A DNA stretch of 64,000 bases from Mycobacterium decipiens (GCF_963853665.1 NZ_OY970459.1:310001-374000); one strand, 5' to 3'. Shown: positions 28,528 through 38,463, numbered from the stretch's first letter. Made by a program: numbers and translations. The notes: generated by a model not told the origin, from the sequence alone.

Positions 28528-30767
28528 CCACCACCGACTGGCAGCCCACCGCGTGCATCCTCTGCGAATGCAACTGCGGCATCGTCGTGCAGGTACAAGA
28601 TCGCCAACTGGCTCGCATCCGGGGCGACAAGACGCATCCGGCATCGCGGGGTTACACCTGCAACAAGGCGTTGCGGCTGGACCACTACCAGAACAGCCGC
28701 GGGCGGTTGACCTCTCCGCTGCGCCGTCGCCCCGATGGGACCTACGAGGAGATCGACTGGGATACCGCGATTGTCGAGATCGCCGAGGGATTCAAGCAGA
28801 TCCGCGATGCCTACGGCGGAGACAAGATCTTCTACTATGGCGGCGGCGGGCAGGGCAATCACCTGGGCGGGACTTACAGCGGCGCATTCCTCAAGGCCCT
28901 CGGGTCGCGCTATCGGTCGAATGCGTTGGCGCAGGAGAAGACCGGCGAGGCCTGGATCGATGCGCAGCTGTACGGCGGCCACACGCGCGGTGAGTTTGAG
29001 CACGCCGATGTGTCGGTGTTTATCGGGAAGAACCCGTGGATGTCACAGAGTTTCCCCCGAGCTCGGGTGGTGCTCAACGAGATCGCTAAGGATCCGACCC
29101 GGTCGATGATCGTGATCGATCCGGTCGTCACCGACACCGCGAAGATGGCCGACTTCCATCTGCGGGTGCGACCCGGTACCGACGCCTGGTGCTTGGCGGC
29201 GTTGGCCGCGGTCCTTGTTCAGGAAAAGCTGTGCAATGAAACATTTCTCGCTGAGCACGTGCGCGGTGTCGAAACCGTGCGTGCCGCACTGAGCGAGGTT
29301 CCGGTCGCCGACTACGCGCAGCGGTGCGGGGTCGACGAGGAGTTGTTGCGGGCCGCGGCACGGCGCGTTGGCACCGCCGCCAGCGTGTCGGTGTTCGAAG
29401 ACCTCGGCATTCAACAGGGCCCGAACAGCACGGTGTGCTCGTACCTGAACAAGATGCTGTGGATTCTCACCGGCAACTTTGCGAAAAAGGGTGGGCAGCA
29501 TCTGCACTCGTCCTTGGCGCCGTTGTTCAGCCGGTTCTCCGGCCGCACGCCGGTCACCGGTGCGCCGATTATCGCCGGGCTGGTACCGGCCAACGCAGTG
29601 CCCGAGGAGATTCTGACCGATCATCCGGACCGGTTCCGGGCGATGATCGTCGAAAGCGGCAATCCCGCCCACTCGCTGGCCGATTCGACGGCTTGCCGGG
29701 AGGCGTTCCGGGCGCTGGAATTGATGGTGGTCGTCGACGTCGCGATGACCGAGACGGCCAGGCTCGCCCATTACGTGCTCCCTGCGGCATCACAATTCGA
29801 GAAGCCGGAAGCCACGTTTTTCAATTTCGAATTCCCGCACAACGGCTTTCAGTTGCGTCGGCCGCTACTCGACCCACTGCCGGGAACCCTGCCCGAGCCC
29901 GAGATCTGGGCTCGGTTGGTACGTGCGTTGGGCGTGATAGAAGACTCGGAGTTGCGCCCGCTTCATGAGGCCGCTCGGCAGGGCCGCCAAGCGTATACGG
30001 AAGCGTTCCTCGGGGCGGTGGCGACCAATTCGACTGTGGCGAAAATGATTCCCTTCGTGCTCTATGAAACGCTCGGGCCCACGCTGCCGGACGGGTTGGC
30101 CGGGGCGGCCGCGCTATGGGGGCTTGCCCAGAAGACGGCGCTGGCCCACCCTGATGCCGTCCGGCGGGCCGGTCACGCGGACGGCAACGCGTTGTTCGAT
30201 GCGATCCTGGATAGTCCTTCCGGAGTCACGTTCACCGTGCACAACTACGAGGACGACTTCGCGCTGATCAGTCACGCGGATCACAAGATCGCCCTGGAGA
30301 TACCGGAAATGCTGGCAGAGATAAGGTCGTTGACCCGGACGCCGCCGCGATTGACCACTCCGGAGTTGCCGATCGTGTTGTCGGTGGGCGAGCGCCGCGC
30401 GTACACGGCCAACGACATCCTGCGTGACCCGTCCTGGCGCAAGCGCGACGCCGAGGGGGCGCTGCGGGTTAGTGTCGAAGATGCCCAGGCCCTCGGTCTT
30501 GACGACGGATGTCGGGCCCGGATCACCACCGCCGCCGGCAGCGCCGAGGCGACCGTCGAAATCACCGAGACGATGCTGCCCGGACATGCCTCGCTGCCCA
30601 ACGGCTTTGGGCTCGACTACATCGACGACGACGGACGCACCGTCGTTCCGGGTGTCGCACCCAACTCGCTCACCTCGACGGGGTGGCGCGATCCGTACGC
30701 GGGCACGCCCTGGCACAAGCACGTGCCCGCCGACATCCGGCGAGCAGACGCAGAATCGCCCATTTAG
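28524..30767 (+). CDS. Molybdopterin (bis-MGD) oxidoreductase with [4Fe-4S] site (Rv0197 type)
   Basis: 747 residues, formate-dehydrogenase/nitrate-reductase-like catalytic subunit. The N-terminal Fe-S motif is CILCECNCG followed by GYTCNKAL. The molybdopterin-binding core includes IGKNPWMSQSFPRAR and VIDPVVTDTAKMADFHL, and the C-terminal molydopterin dinucleotide domain is around residues 620-735. No twin-arginine signal, so cytoplasmic. Electron partner and substrate unknown. The final codons form one arm of the terminator hairpin. Translationally coupled to the TetR gene. Confidence 0.92.
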   Translation: MTTTDWQPTACILCECNCGIVVQVQDRQLARIRGDKTHPASRGYTCNKALRLDHYQNSRGRLTSPLRRRPDGTYEEIDWDTAIVEIAEGFKQIRDAYGGDKIFYYGGGGQGNHLGGTYSGAFLKALGSRYRSNALAQEKTGEAWIDAQLYGGHTRGEFEHADVSVFIGKNPWMSQSFPRARVVLNEIAKDPTRSMIVIDPVVTDTAKMADFHLRVRPGTDAWCLAALAAVLVQEKLCNETFLAEHVRGVETVRAALSEVPVADYAQRCGVDEELLRAAARRVGTAASVSVFEDLGIQQGPNSTVCSYLNKMLWILTGNFAKKGGQHLHSSLAPLFSRFSGRTPVTGAPIIAGLVPANAVPEEILTDHPDRFRAMIVESGNPAHSLADSTACREAFRALELMVVVDVAMTETARLAHYVLPAASQFEKPEATFFNFEFPHNGFQLRRPLLDPLPGTLPEPEIWARLVRALGVIEDSELRPLHEAARQGRQAYTEAFLGAVATNSTVAKMIPFVLYETLGPTLPDGLAGAAALWGLAQKTALAHPDAVRRAGHADGNALFDAILDSPSGVTFTVHNYEDDFALISHADHKIALEIPEMLAEIRSLTRTPPRLTTPELPIVLSVGERRAYTANDILRDPSWRKRDAEGALRVSVEDAQALGLDDGCRARITTAAGSAEATVEITETMLPGHASLPNGFGLDYIDDDGRTVVPGVAPNSLTSTGWRDPYAGTPWHKHVPADIRRADAESPI

Positions 30768-30798
30768 GTTCTAAATGGGGCGATTCTGCGTCTGCTCG
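30741..30798. terminator. Long hairpin between Rv0197-type gene and zmp1
   Basis: The arms 30741-30766 and 30772-30798 pair over 26 bases with one bulged G around a 5-base loop. The arm contains GCAGACGCAGAATCGCCC. The left arm includes the last codons and stop of the oxidoreductase. It lies between convergent genes and should stop both transcripts. I recall similar arms recurring in mycobacterial genomes. Confidence 0.8.
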
Positions 30799-30811
30799 CG
30801 GTAAGGGAGCC

Positions 30812-32803
30812 CTAGTTCCAGATGCGAACGCGGCTTTTGGGGTCCAGGAACAGCGCGTCGTTCTCGGTGACATCGAAGGCTTCGTAAAAGGCGTCGAGGT
30901 TGCGGATGACGCCGTTGCACCGAAATTCCGGCGGAGAATGCGGATCCACGGCGAGACGCCGGATCGCCTCGGCGGCACGTGATTTGGTCCGCCACACCTG
31001 TGCCCAGCCGAAGAACACGCGCTGAACGCCGGTCAGGCCGTCGACAACCGGCGCGGGCCGGTCGTTCAGGGACAGCTGGTAGGCCAGCAGTGCGATCGAC
31101 AGCCCGCCCAGGTCGCCGATGTTCTCGCCGACGGTGAATGCGCCGTTCACGCGGTTGTTGCCGTCGAGGCAGCGGGGCGTGTAGGAGTCGTACTGTTCGA
31201 TGAGCGCTTTGGTGCGCGCGCCGAATTGGCTGCGGTCGTCGTCGCTCCACCAGTCGACCAGGTTGCCGTCGCCGTCGTACTTGGCGCCCTGGTCGTCGAA
31301 GCCGTGCCCGATCTCGTGGCCGATCACCGCGCCGATCCCGCCGTAGTTGGCGGCGTCGTCGGCCGCGGCGTTGAAGAAGGGCGGCTGCAAAATCGCTGCG
31401 GGGAAGACGATTTCGTTCATCCCCGGGTTGTAATAGGCGTTAACGGTTTGTGGTGTCATGAACCACTCATCGCGGTCGACCGGGCCGCCGAGTTTGGCCA
31501 GCTCGCGATCGTGGTTGACCGCATAGCCGCGTTGGTAGTTGCCGTAGAGGTCGTCGCGGTCAACGACCAGCTTCGAGTAGTCCCGCCACTTGATCGGATA
31601 GCCGACCTTGGCGGTGAACTTGTCCAGCTTCGCTAGCGCGCGGTCGCGGGTCTGCGGCGTCATCCAATCCAGCTCGCTGATGCTGATCCGGTATGCTTCT
31701 CGCACGTTGTCCACCAGGGCGTCGATGCGGGCCTTGGCGTCCGGCGGGAAATGTCGTTGCACATAGAGCCTTCCGACGGCATCGCCCATCAGATTCTCTA
31801 CCAGCGACACCCCCCGCTTCCAACGGTCCCGGATCTGCTCGGCCCCGGTCAGCGTGCGGCCATAGAAGTCGAAGTCCTCGGCGACCAGGTCGCGGGTCAG
31901 CCAGGCCGCGCGGGCGTGGATCAAACGCCAACGCGCCCAGCACTTCCAGTCCTCGAGGTCAATGCTGCACCACATCGCGGCGAAAGCGGCGAGGTAATCG
32001 GGTTGGCGCACAACCAGTTCGGCTACGACGTCCGGTGTGCTGCCCAACGCTCTCACCCAACCGGCCCAGTCGAAACCCACCCCTTCGGTCTGCAGGTCCG
32101 CAAAGGTGCGCAAGTTGTAGGTGAGTTCGGCATCGCGACGCTTGACCACGTCCCAATGCGCGGCGGCGAGTTTGGTTTCCAGTGCGACGATGCGGGCAGC
32201 TGTTTGCGCGTGATCTTCGCTGTTGCCGCCGTACACCAGGCCGAACATCCGGGCGATGTGCCCCGGGTAGGCCGCCAGCACGGCGGCGTGCTGCTCGTCG
32301 CGGAAGTAGGACTCGTCGGGCAACCCGATGCCGGATTGGGTGAAGTGCACCAGGTAGCGGGTCGAGTCTTTGGCATCGGTGTCGATATAGACCCCGACGC
32401 CGCCGCCCATTCCGGTGCGTTGCAGGGTACCCAGGACAACGGCCAAAACATGGCGATCAGTGGCGCCGTCGATCGTGGCCAGTTCGTCGAGCAACGGTTG
32501 TGCGCCCCTGCGCTCGACGGCTTCCTCGTCGAGAAAGCTGGCGTAGAGGTCGCCGATGCGTTGTGCATCAGCATCGGCGGTTGTCGCGGCGGAGCCGACC
32601 CGGCTGGCCTCGGTGATCAGGTCCCGCACCTGCGCCTCGGCCCGGTCGAACAGGCTACGGAACGCGCCGTCGGTCGCTCGGTCCGCAGGTATGTCGTGCT
32701 CGGCCAGCCAGCGGCCGTTCACGTGACCGAATAGGTCGTCCTGGGGGCGGGCATCGGCGTCGACGTAGCTCAGGTCGATCCCCGAGCGGATGGCTAGTGT
32801 CAC
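30812..32803 (-). CDS. zmp1: Zinc metalloprotease Zmp1 (M13/neprilysin family)
   Basis: 663 residues from GTG 32803, exactly the Zmp1 length. The zinc site is VIGHEIGHGFDD (His496, Glu497, His500 by my count) with third ligand Glu560 in VGENIGDLGG; substrate-binding NAYYNPGMNEIVFPA is present, and the protein ends CNG...RVRIW as M13 proteases do. No signal peptide. In M. tuberculosis Zmp1 interferes with inflammasome activation and phagosome maturation. The gene is divergent from the next Mce-associated-like gene with 42 bases between starts. Confidence 0.96.
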   Translation of the reverse strand: MTLAIRSGIDLSYVDADARPQDDLFGHVNGRWLAEHDIPADRATDGAFRSLFDRAEAQVRDLITEASRVGSAATTADADAQRIGDLYASFLDEEAVERRGAQPLLDELATIDGATDRHVLAVVLGTLQRTGMGGGVGVYIDTDAKDSTRYLVHFTQSGIGLPDESYFRDEQHAAVLAAYPGHIARMFGLVYGGNSEDHAQTAARIVALETKLAAAHWDVVKRRDAELTYNLRTFADLQTEGVGFDWAGWVRALGSTPDVVAELVVRQPDYLAAFAAMWCSIDLEDWKCWARWRLIHARAAWLTRDLVAEDFDFYGRTLTGAEQIRDRWKRGVSLVENLMGDAVGRLYVQRHFPPDAKARIDALVDNVREAYRISISELDWMTPQTRDRALAKLDKFTAKVGYPIKWRDYSKLVVDRDDLYGNYQRGYAVNHDRELAKLGGPVDRDEWFMTPQTVNAYYNPGMNEIVFPAAILQPPFFNAAADDAANYGGIGAVIGHEIGHGFDDQGAKYDGDGNLVDWWSDDDRSQFGARTKALIEQYDSYTPRCLDGNNRVNGAFTVGENIGDLGGLSIALLAYQLSLNDRPAPVVDGLTGVQRVFFGWAQVWRTKSRAAEAIRRLAVDPHSPPEFRCNGVIRNLDAFYEAFDVTENDALFLDPKSRVRIWN

Positions 32804-32845
32804 CCCGCCATCCTTCCACCTGTTTGCGGGTGCGACGATCGGGCC

Positions 32846-33499
32846 ATGCCTGACGGGGAGCAGACCGATACAGCGGCCCGACAAGATTCCGATGACGACT
32901 CGCCTCCCGACGCTGCAGAGGCCGACACCGCGGAACCCTCGGACGGTCCGATGTTCTCCAGCTACGGCATCGCCTCGTCAATTCTTGGCGTGCTGTCGGT
33001 TGCCGCGGTCGTGCTGGGCGCGCTGATCTGGTCGGCACACCGCGACGACGTCGGCGAACGTATCTACCTGACCCGGGTCATGCAGGCCGCCGCGGAGTGG
33101 ACGGACGTGCTGATCAACATGAATGCCGGCAACCTCGATGCCAGCCTGCAGCGGCTGCACGACCGGACGGTCGGCGAACTCAACACCGATTTCGACGCGG
33201 CCGTGCAGCCCTACCGGCAGGTGGTGGAGAAGTTGCAGACGCGCAGCACCGGCCGGGTCGAAGCGGTTGCGATCGACACGGTGCACCGCGACCCCGATGC
33301 CCAGCCCGGTGTCAACCGGCCCGTAGTGCCAACGAAATTGCCACCGTTCGCCACCCGTACCGACTCGGTGATGTTGGTCGCGACCTCGGTCAGCGAGAAC
33401 GTCGGCGCCAAGCCACAGACCGTGCACTGGAACTTGCGGCTCAATGTCTCCGACGTGGACGGCAAGCTGATGATCTCGGGGCTGGAGTCGATCCGATGA
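32846..33499 (+). CDS. Mce-associated-like membrane protein (Rv0199 type)
   Basis: 217 residues: acidic N-terminus of about 35 residues, one membrane helix (about 42-65), and a Mam-type extracytoplasmic domain. It resembles the mce1-linked Mam proteins at the start of this window. The following gene overlaps it by 4 bases (ATGA). Function unknown; a role in envelope lipid transport is inferred from family and from nearby mmpL11. Confidence 0.85.
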   Translation: MPDGEQTDTAARQDSDDDSPPDAAEADTAEPSDGPMFSSYGIASSILGVLSVAAVVLGALIWSAHRDDVGERIYLTRVMQAAAEWTDVLINMNAGNLDASLQRLHDRTVGELNTDFDAAVQPYRQVVEKLQTRSTGRVEAVAIDTVHRDPDAQPGVNRPVVPTKLPPFATRTDSVMLVATSVSENVGAKPQTVHWNLRLNVSDVDGKLMISGLESIR

Positions 33500-34185
33500 G
33501 AAATGCTTGGCGGCTTGTGGCTTTCGACCTCGCGGCACCGTTGGCCGCGATCGCCGCGCTGCTGGCTATCGGAGTCACGCTGGTCTGGCCCCTGTGGTGG
33601 GTATCGGCGTGTTCGGCGTTGGTGCTGCTGATCGTCGAAGGTATGGTGATCAACTTCTGGCTGTTGCGCCGTGATTCGGTGACCGTGGGTACCGACGATG
33701 ACGCACCCGGCCTGCGGTTGGCCGTTGTCTTTCTATGCGCTGCCGCCCTGTCGGCTGCGGTGCTGACCGGGTACACGCACTACACGACACCGGACCGCGA
33801 CTTCGACCGGGATTCTCGAGCCGTGGTGCAGGTTGCCACCGGAATGGCAGAGGCAGTGGCGTCGTTCTCCCCGAGCGCTCCGACGGCTTCCGTCGACCGG
33901 GCCGCGGCGATGATGGTGCCCGAACACGCGGATGCGTTCAAGGAGCAATACGCCAAGTCCAGCGCCGACCTGGCCCATCGCAATGTCACGGCGCAGGCCG
34001 TTACGTTGGCGGCCGGCGTGGAGGCCCTCGGGCCGTCGGCGGCGAGCGTCGCGGTGATCGTGCGGGTTACCCAGAGCGTTCCCGGCGAGCCACCCAGCAA
34101 AGCGGCGCCCTCGCTGCGGGTGACCCTGACCAAGCGCGACAGTGACTGGCGGGTGCTCGACGTAACGCCGATCAACGCCCGCTAG
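33496..34185 (+). CDS. Mce-associated-like membrane protein (Rv0200 type)
   Basis: 229 residues. Two N-terminal helices (about 10-50) and a third (about 73-95) precede a Mam-like domain ending DWRVLDVTPINAR. ATG overlaps the preceding TGA. Its TAG shares the CTAG tetranucleotide with the stop of the convergent gene on the other strand. The reading frame is open far upstream, but that stretch is the other frame of the preceding gene. Confidence 0.87.
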   Translation: MRNAWRLVAFDLAAPLAAIAALLAIGVTLVWPLWWVSACSALVLLIVEGMVINFWLLRRDSVTVGTDDDAPGLRLAVVFLCAAALSAAVLTGYTHYTTPDRDFDRDSRAVVQVATGMAEAVASFSPSAPTASVDRAAAMMVPEHADAFKEQYAKSSADLAHRNVTAQAVTLAAGVEALGPSAASVAVIVRVTQSVPGEPPSKAAPSLRVTLTKRDSDWRVLDVTPINAR

Positions 34186-34685
34186 GAGTCGGCCGCGCGT
34201 TCCGACTTCACCTTGACGAACCGGTCCGACAGTCGCCGCATCCGGATCATCAGCGAGGCTGACGGGCTGAGGCTGCCGTCGAGGTATTCAGCGAGCTCCT
34301 CGGCCGATACGCCGATGCGGGAGGCGAATTCCGGTTGCTCCAGTCCGGAGCGGTCCAAGAGTAGCCCAACATGCCGGGCCACCTCGGCACGCTCATTGGC
34401 CTCCAGGTGAGCCCGAGCCCGGTCCAGCACCTCCGACAGCGCCTTGGCGATGCCATGCGGCGGTGTGCCCTCGAGGACTTCCTCGACTTGGCGGGCGGTC
34501 CGCCCGTAGGGATCGCGCTTGAGCGCGGCAGCGATCCGTTTCCAGATGGCGATATCGCCACCGTCCAGCGCGGAACGGATCGCGGCGGTAGACCAGAACT
34601 CCACCCGCTGGTCGACGTCCGACCCGCTGCCCTCCACGATGGGTGGTTCTGGCGGCGCGGGGCGTCGCTCAGCTGCCAACGTCAC
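34182..34685 (-). CDS. Helix-turn-helix-containing conserved protein (Rv0201c type)
   Basis: 167 residues from GTG 34685, which has a GAGGAGG ribosome site and gives the H37Rv length. An internal XRE-like segment, RSGLEQPEFASRIGVSAEELAEYLDG, suggests DNA binding. The GTG overlaps the stop of mmpL11 (GTGA), so it is translated with the transporter. Possible regulator of the MmpL11 locus; function not established. Confidence 0.8.
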   Translation of the reverse strand: MTLAAERRPAPPEPPIVEGSGSDVDQRVEFWSTAAIRSALDGGDIAIWKRIAAALKRDPYGRTARQVEEVLEGTPPHGIAKALSEVLDRARAHLEANERAEVARHVGLLLDRSGLEQPEFASRIGVSAEELAEYLDGSLSPSASLMIRMRRLSDRFVKVKSERAADS

Positions 34686-37633
34686 CTCGCCTCCTCGAGC
34701 ATTGCTACGGCCACCGACAAGCAGCGCCGCCTGACCTCCTCCCATTCTGCCTGGGCAGCCGGCTCGGACAACTGATCATTGAGGTCAGACGGTTGCGGAT
34801 CTGCCAGGCGACGAACCAACTGGGTGGCCATCCATTGCCGGCCGGGTGGTTGACAACAGTAATACTTATCCATTCCGGCCAGCACCACGGCGGCGGTTTC
34901 GGGCTCCATCGTTTCGACCATGTCAGCAATGTCGGCGTAGTCGTGGCTGCTGTTACGGGACATGATCAGATAGCCCTTGAAGCGCAGCGTTTCCGCGCCG
35001 GTTGGGATCCGCAACCGGTCGCCGGTGGGCAATTGGACGTTGGTCGTCTCCACCGGGCAACGCCGCTCGTAGCTGGGTCCGCCTGGTTGAGTCGGCGAGC
35101 CCCCGCGCTCCGAAGCGGTTGTCTGTAGCGCGTCGAGGGCCACCGCGAGCCGAGTACGCCACACGGTGACGGGGTGCACCGGACGCTCGCCCCACGACCG
35201 CGCCCGGGTGATGCGATTGCGGTAGGCCAGGCCGACGACCCTACGGGCAGCCGACTGAGTATCGGTGCCGGTCTGCTCCTCGCTGTGTTGCACCTGTCCG
35301 CGTCTCGTGCCATTGCACCCGGTGAAGGCGAGCGGATCGGTGACACAAATGGCGTCGGGCGCCAGCCGCTGGAGCTTGACCGCCGACTTGAGCACCATCC
35401 GCATGTCCGCGTTGGGCGGGATCGCCGCGGCGAAGTCGTCGGGAATCACCACGACGTCACCGAGGTCGACTTCGGGCAGCGGCCTGTCGAAGTCGACCGA
35501 CGGCAGGATACCGGCCAGCCATCGGGGCAGCCACCAGTTCCACTGATGGAACATCGCCATCAGCGCGGGCACCAGGACCAGCCGCACGATGGTGGCGTCC
35601 ACGGCGATCGCGACGGCGCACGCCACGCCGATCTCGGCCACCAACGGCATGCCGGCGAAGGCGAATCCGCAGAACACCGCGATCATGATCAGAGCAGCGC
35701 TGGTGATCGTGCGCGCGCTGGTGCTGACGCCGTACGCGACCGCGTCGCGGGTCTGGCCCGTCTGTAGGAAGCGCTCCCGGATTCGGGTGAGCAGGAAGAT
35801 TTCGTAGTCCATCGACAACCCGAACGTCATCGCCAGGACCAGCGGGGGAACGGTGCTGTCGATTGACTGCAGCGGTGGGAAACCCAGACCTTCCGCCCAG
35901 CCCCACTGGAAGACCATCACCAGGCTGCCGTAGGCGGCGGCCACCGACAGCAGCGTCATCAGGACGCCCTTGAGCGCGAGGAACACCGAGCGGATCGAAA
36001 TCAACAGCATCAGAAACGCGATCAGTGCCACGAAGACCAGTACCAGAGGCTGGGTCGCGGACACCCGGTCGTCGAAGTCCTTGATCAGCGCGGTCGGGCC
36101 GCCGACGTCCACCTGTGCGGCACCGGCAACCCTGGGTAGCTGGGCCCGCATCCAGGTGACGGTGTTGCGGGCGCCCATGTCCTCGGGATCGACCGATAGC
36201 ACCGCACTGAGCAGAGCGCTGCCGTTGTCGTTGGCGAATCGGGGCGGGGTCACCGAAACGATATTGGGCGCCTGGGCCATCTGTTGCCGGATCGCGGCGA
36301 TCGTCTCGCTGTGCTCGGGTCCGGACGCGTCGCCACCGCCAAACCTGACCAGCACCTGAACCGGACCCAGCGCGCCGGGCCCCAAGGCTTGGCCCGCGGC
36401 CGCCACCCCGGTCCGGATCTCGTGCGACGAGTCGAACTGGCGTAGCAAGCTGTTTCCCAGCACCATCGATAGTGCCGGTGCCGCCATGGCAAGTAGGACG
36501 CTCGACGCGGCGAGCGCGGTGATCCACGGTCGGCGCATCACCCACCCGACCCATCGGGTCCAGAACCGAGATTGGGTGCTCTCCGGCCGCCGCGACCAAT
36601 GCAGCAGCGCCGAGCGCTTGGCCGCCGCCCTGGCGAATGTTGCCAACACCGCCGGTGTCAACGTGGCCGACGTCAGCATCGCGACGGCGACCGCGAGAAT
36701 CGCCCCGGTGGCCATCGACCTGAGTGCCGGGGTGTTGATCAAGTAGATCCCGGTCAGCGACGCGATGACCGTCAGCCCGGACAGCACCACCGCCAGCCCC
36801 GAGGTGGCCATCGCGGCATCGACGGCGTCTCGCGGCTGACGGCCGGAACGCAGTTCCTCGCGGAAGCGCATCAGGATGAACAGCGAGTAGTCGACGGCGA
36901 GCGCGATGCCGAACATGGACACCGTCGAGGTCACGAACACCGACATGGTGGTGTGCATCGACAAGACGTAAACCAGGCCCATGGTGATGATGAGGGTGCA
37001 GATGGCGAGCGTCAGCGGGATCGCCGCGGCGGCCAGTGAACCGAACACCGCGAGCAGGACGATCAGGATGATCGGCAGATTCCAGCGTTCGGCGTTGGCG
37101 ATGTCGTGTTTGGTGTTGGCCGCCGCGGCGGCACTGAGTGCGCCCTGCCCGATGACATAGAGCCGCACCTTGCCGTTGGCCGTTTGTCCGGACCGATCGC
37201 CTTTGACGCCTAGTCGGTCGCGCAGCTTCTTGGCGACGTCGCTGGTGCCCGGGTTGCGGGCGTCCAGCCGCAGCGACACCACATACGGCCGGTCGGGTTG
37301 TGGCGGCCGTTGGGTGGGGTTGGGCGCCTCGGTCACGCCGGGCAGCTCGCTGGCAATTCCGCGCAGAAACGCGACGGCTTCGTCGATGTCCTGGTACGTG
37401 GCATCCGGGCGGGGCGCCGCCACCAGTGCCAGTGCGGGGGCTCCCTGGTCGGGGTAGTGCGCGACGAGTTCATCGTGGACCAGCAATGATTGTGATCCGG
37501 GCACTTCGAAACCGCCGCCGGTGAGATTCCCCGATTGCGTCGTCGCCAGGTAGATTGCCGGCACCAACGCCAGCAACCAACCCGTGAATACCAGCCAGCG
37601 GAACCTGCGCAGGTTGCGGCTCAGGCGCATCAT
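34682..37633 (-). CDS. mmpL11: MmpL11 lipid/haem transporter (RND family)
   Basis: 983 residues. RND exporter with 11-12 helices and two extracytoplasmic loops; the proton-relay Asp-Tyr pairs are in GIALAVDYSLFILMRF and FGLSMDYEIFLLTRI. A cytoplasmic C-terminal region of about 250 residues follows the last helix. MmpL11 exports monomeromycolyl diacylglycerol and long-chain wax esters and is implicated with MmpL3 and the secreted Rv0203 in haem uptake. Start at the first of two adjacent ATGs. The haem-binding gene is divergent, 319 bases away. Confidence 0.95.
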   Translation of the reverse strand: MMRLSRNLRRFRWLVFTGWLLALVPAIYLATTQSGNLTGGGFEVPGSQSLLVHDELVAHYPDQGAPALALVAAPRPDATYQDIDEAVAFLRGIASELPGVTEAPNPTQRPPQPDRPYVVSLRLDARNPGTSDVAKKLRDRLGVKGDRSGQTANGKVRLYVIGQGALSAAAAANTKHDIANAERWNLPIILIVLLAVFGSLAAAAIPLTLAICTLIITMGLVYVLSMHTTMSVFVTSTVSMFGIALAVDYSLFILMRFREELRSGRQPRDAVDAAMATSGLAVVLSGLTVIASLTGIYLINTPALRSMATGAILAVAVAMLTSATLTPAVLATFARAAAKRSALLHWSRRPESTQSRFWTRWVGWVMRRPWITALAASSVLLAMAAPALSMVLGNSLLRQFDSSHEIRTGVAAAGQALGPGALGPVQVLVRFGGGDASGPEHSETIAAIRQQMAQAPNIVSVTPPRFANDNGSALLSAVLSVDPEDMGARNTVTWMRAQLPRVAGAAQVDVGGPTALIKDFDDRVSATQPLVLVFVALIAFLMLLISIRSVFLALKGVLMTLLSVAAAYGSLVMVFQWGWAEGLGFPPLQSIDSTVPPLVLAMTFGLSMDYEIFLLTRIRERFLQTGQTRDAVAYGVSTSARTITSAALIMIAVFCGFAFAGMPLVAEIGVACAVAIAVDATIVRLVLVPALMAMFHQWNWWLPRWLAGILPSVDFDRPLPEVDLGDVVVIPDDFAAAIPPNADMRMVLKSAVKLQRLAPDAICVTDPLAFTGCNGTRRGQVQHSEEQTGTDTQSAARRVVGLAYRNRITRARSWGERPVHPVTVWRTRLAVALDALQTTASERGGSPTQPGGPSYERRCPVETTNVQLPTGDRLRIPTGAETLRFKGYLIMSRNSSHDYADIADMVETMEPETAAVVLAGMDKYYCCQPPGRQWMATQLVRRLADPQPSDLNDQLSEPAAQAEWEEVRRRCLSVAVAMLEEAR

Positions 37634-37952
37634 GAACTGCTGGATTTCGGACTCCCCGTGTTCTCGCGCAGTGCGTGCCCGCGAGCCTACCGCAGCGTGC
37701 GCGCAGCTAGGTCGAGTTATTGCATGCTGAGCTGCGGCTTATCGAGCCCAATGCCGATTCTGCCAAGGCGCTACGAAGACCCTGTGAATGCCTCGGCGGC
37801 GCGGGATCTCGGTCACTTTAGTTGGCGGCGCCGAGGGCGGAGATGGCAGGATGACGGATGGCCGCCGGGGGGACTCCGCGAGCACATGCGGCCGCTCGGT
37901 CTGAGCACAACCGGTTGCCAGGCAGGCGTTCGCCGATCGTAAGGAGTCATCC
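37634..37952. other. Intergenic spacer between mmpL11 and the Rv0203-type gene
   Basis: 319 bases between divergent starts. Both promoters must lie here, but I could not assign -10/-35 pairs with confidence. A good AAGGAG ribosome site for the Rv0203-type gene ends seven bases before its ATG. No RNA gene or conserved small frame was recognised. Confidence 0.6.
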
Positions 37953-38456
37953 ATGAAGACACTCACCGCGACGACACGCCGTAGGCTTTTCGCCGCATTG
38001 ATCGCCGTCGCCGTACCGGGGGCTGCCGTTGCGCTGCTGGCCGAGCCCGCAGCGACCGGCGCGTCGGACCCGTGTGCGGCCAGTGAAGTGGCCAGGACGG
38101 TCGGCTCGGTGGCCAAGTCGACGGGCGACTACCTGGACTCACACCCAGAGACCAACCACGCGATTACGGCGGTCTTGCAGCAGCCGGGGGGCACTCAGTC
38201 ATTCGTGTCGCTGAAGGCATATTTGGAGGCGAACCCGAAGGTCGCAGGTGATCTGCAATCGCTTTCGCAGCCGCTGACCAACCTTTCGACGCAGTGCACG
38301 CTGCCGATCAGCGTTCCGCAGGCGATCGGGCTGATGCAGGCGGCGCAGGGCGCGGGTGGACTCCCGAATCCGCCGGCCGGCATCCCGCCGGCGGGCATCC
38401 CGCCGGTAGGTACCGGAGGGCTTCCGGGTCCGGCGCGGGTGAGCCACGTCGGGTAA
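37953..38456 (+). CDS. Secreted haem-binding protein (Rv0203 type), with extended C-terminus
   Basis: 167 residues; the M. tuberculosis haemophore is 136. A signal peptide (cleavage near ATGASDP, residues 34-40) precedes the small helical domain with Cys41 and Cys115, likely a disulfide. The haem region keeps Tyr60 and His64 (GDYLDSHPETNHA). If the +1 offset holds, the position of the third ligand His89 is Tyr90 here, with another His at 69. The extra length is a Pro/Gly tail with the repeat PPAGI. The protein carries haem to MmpL3/MmpL11, whose genes flank it. Confidence 0.88.
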   Translation: MKTLTATTRRRLFAALIAVAVPGAAVALLAEPAATGASDPCAASEVARTVGSVAKSTGDYLDSHPETNHAITAVLQQPGGTQSFVSLKAYLEANPKVAGDLQSLSQPLTNLSTQCTLPISVPQAIGLMQAAQGAGGLPNPPAGIPPAGIPPVGTGGLPGPARVSHVG

Positions 38457-38463
38457 CTCAGAG

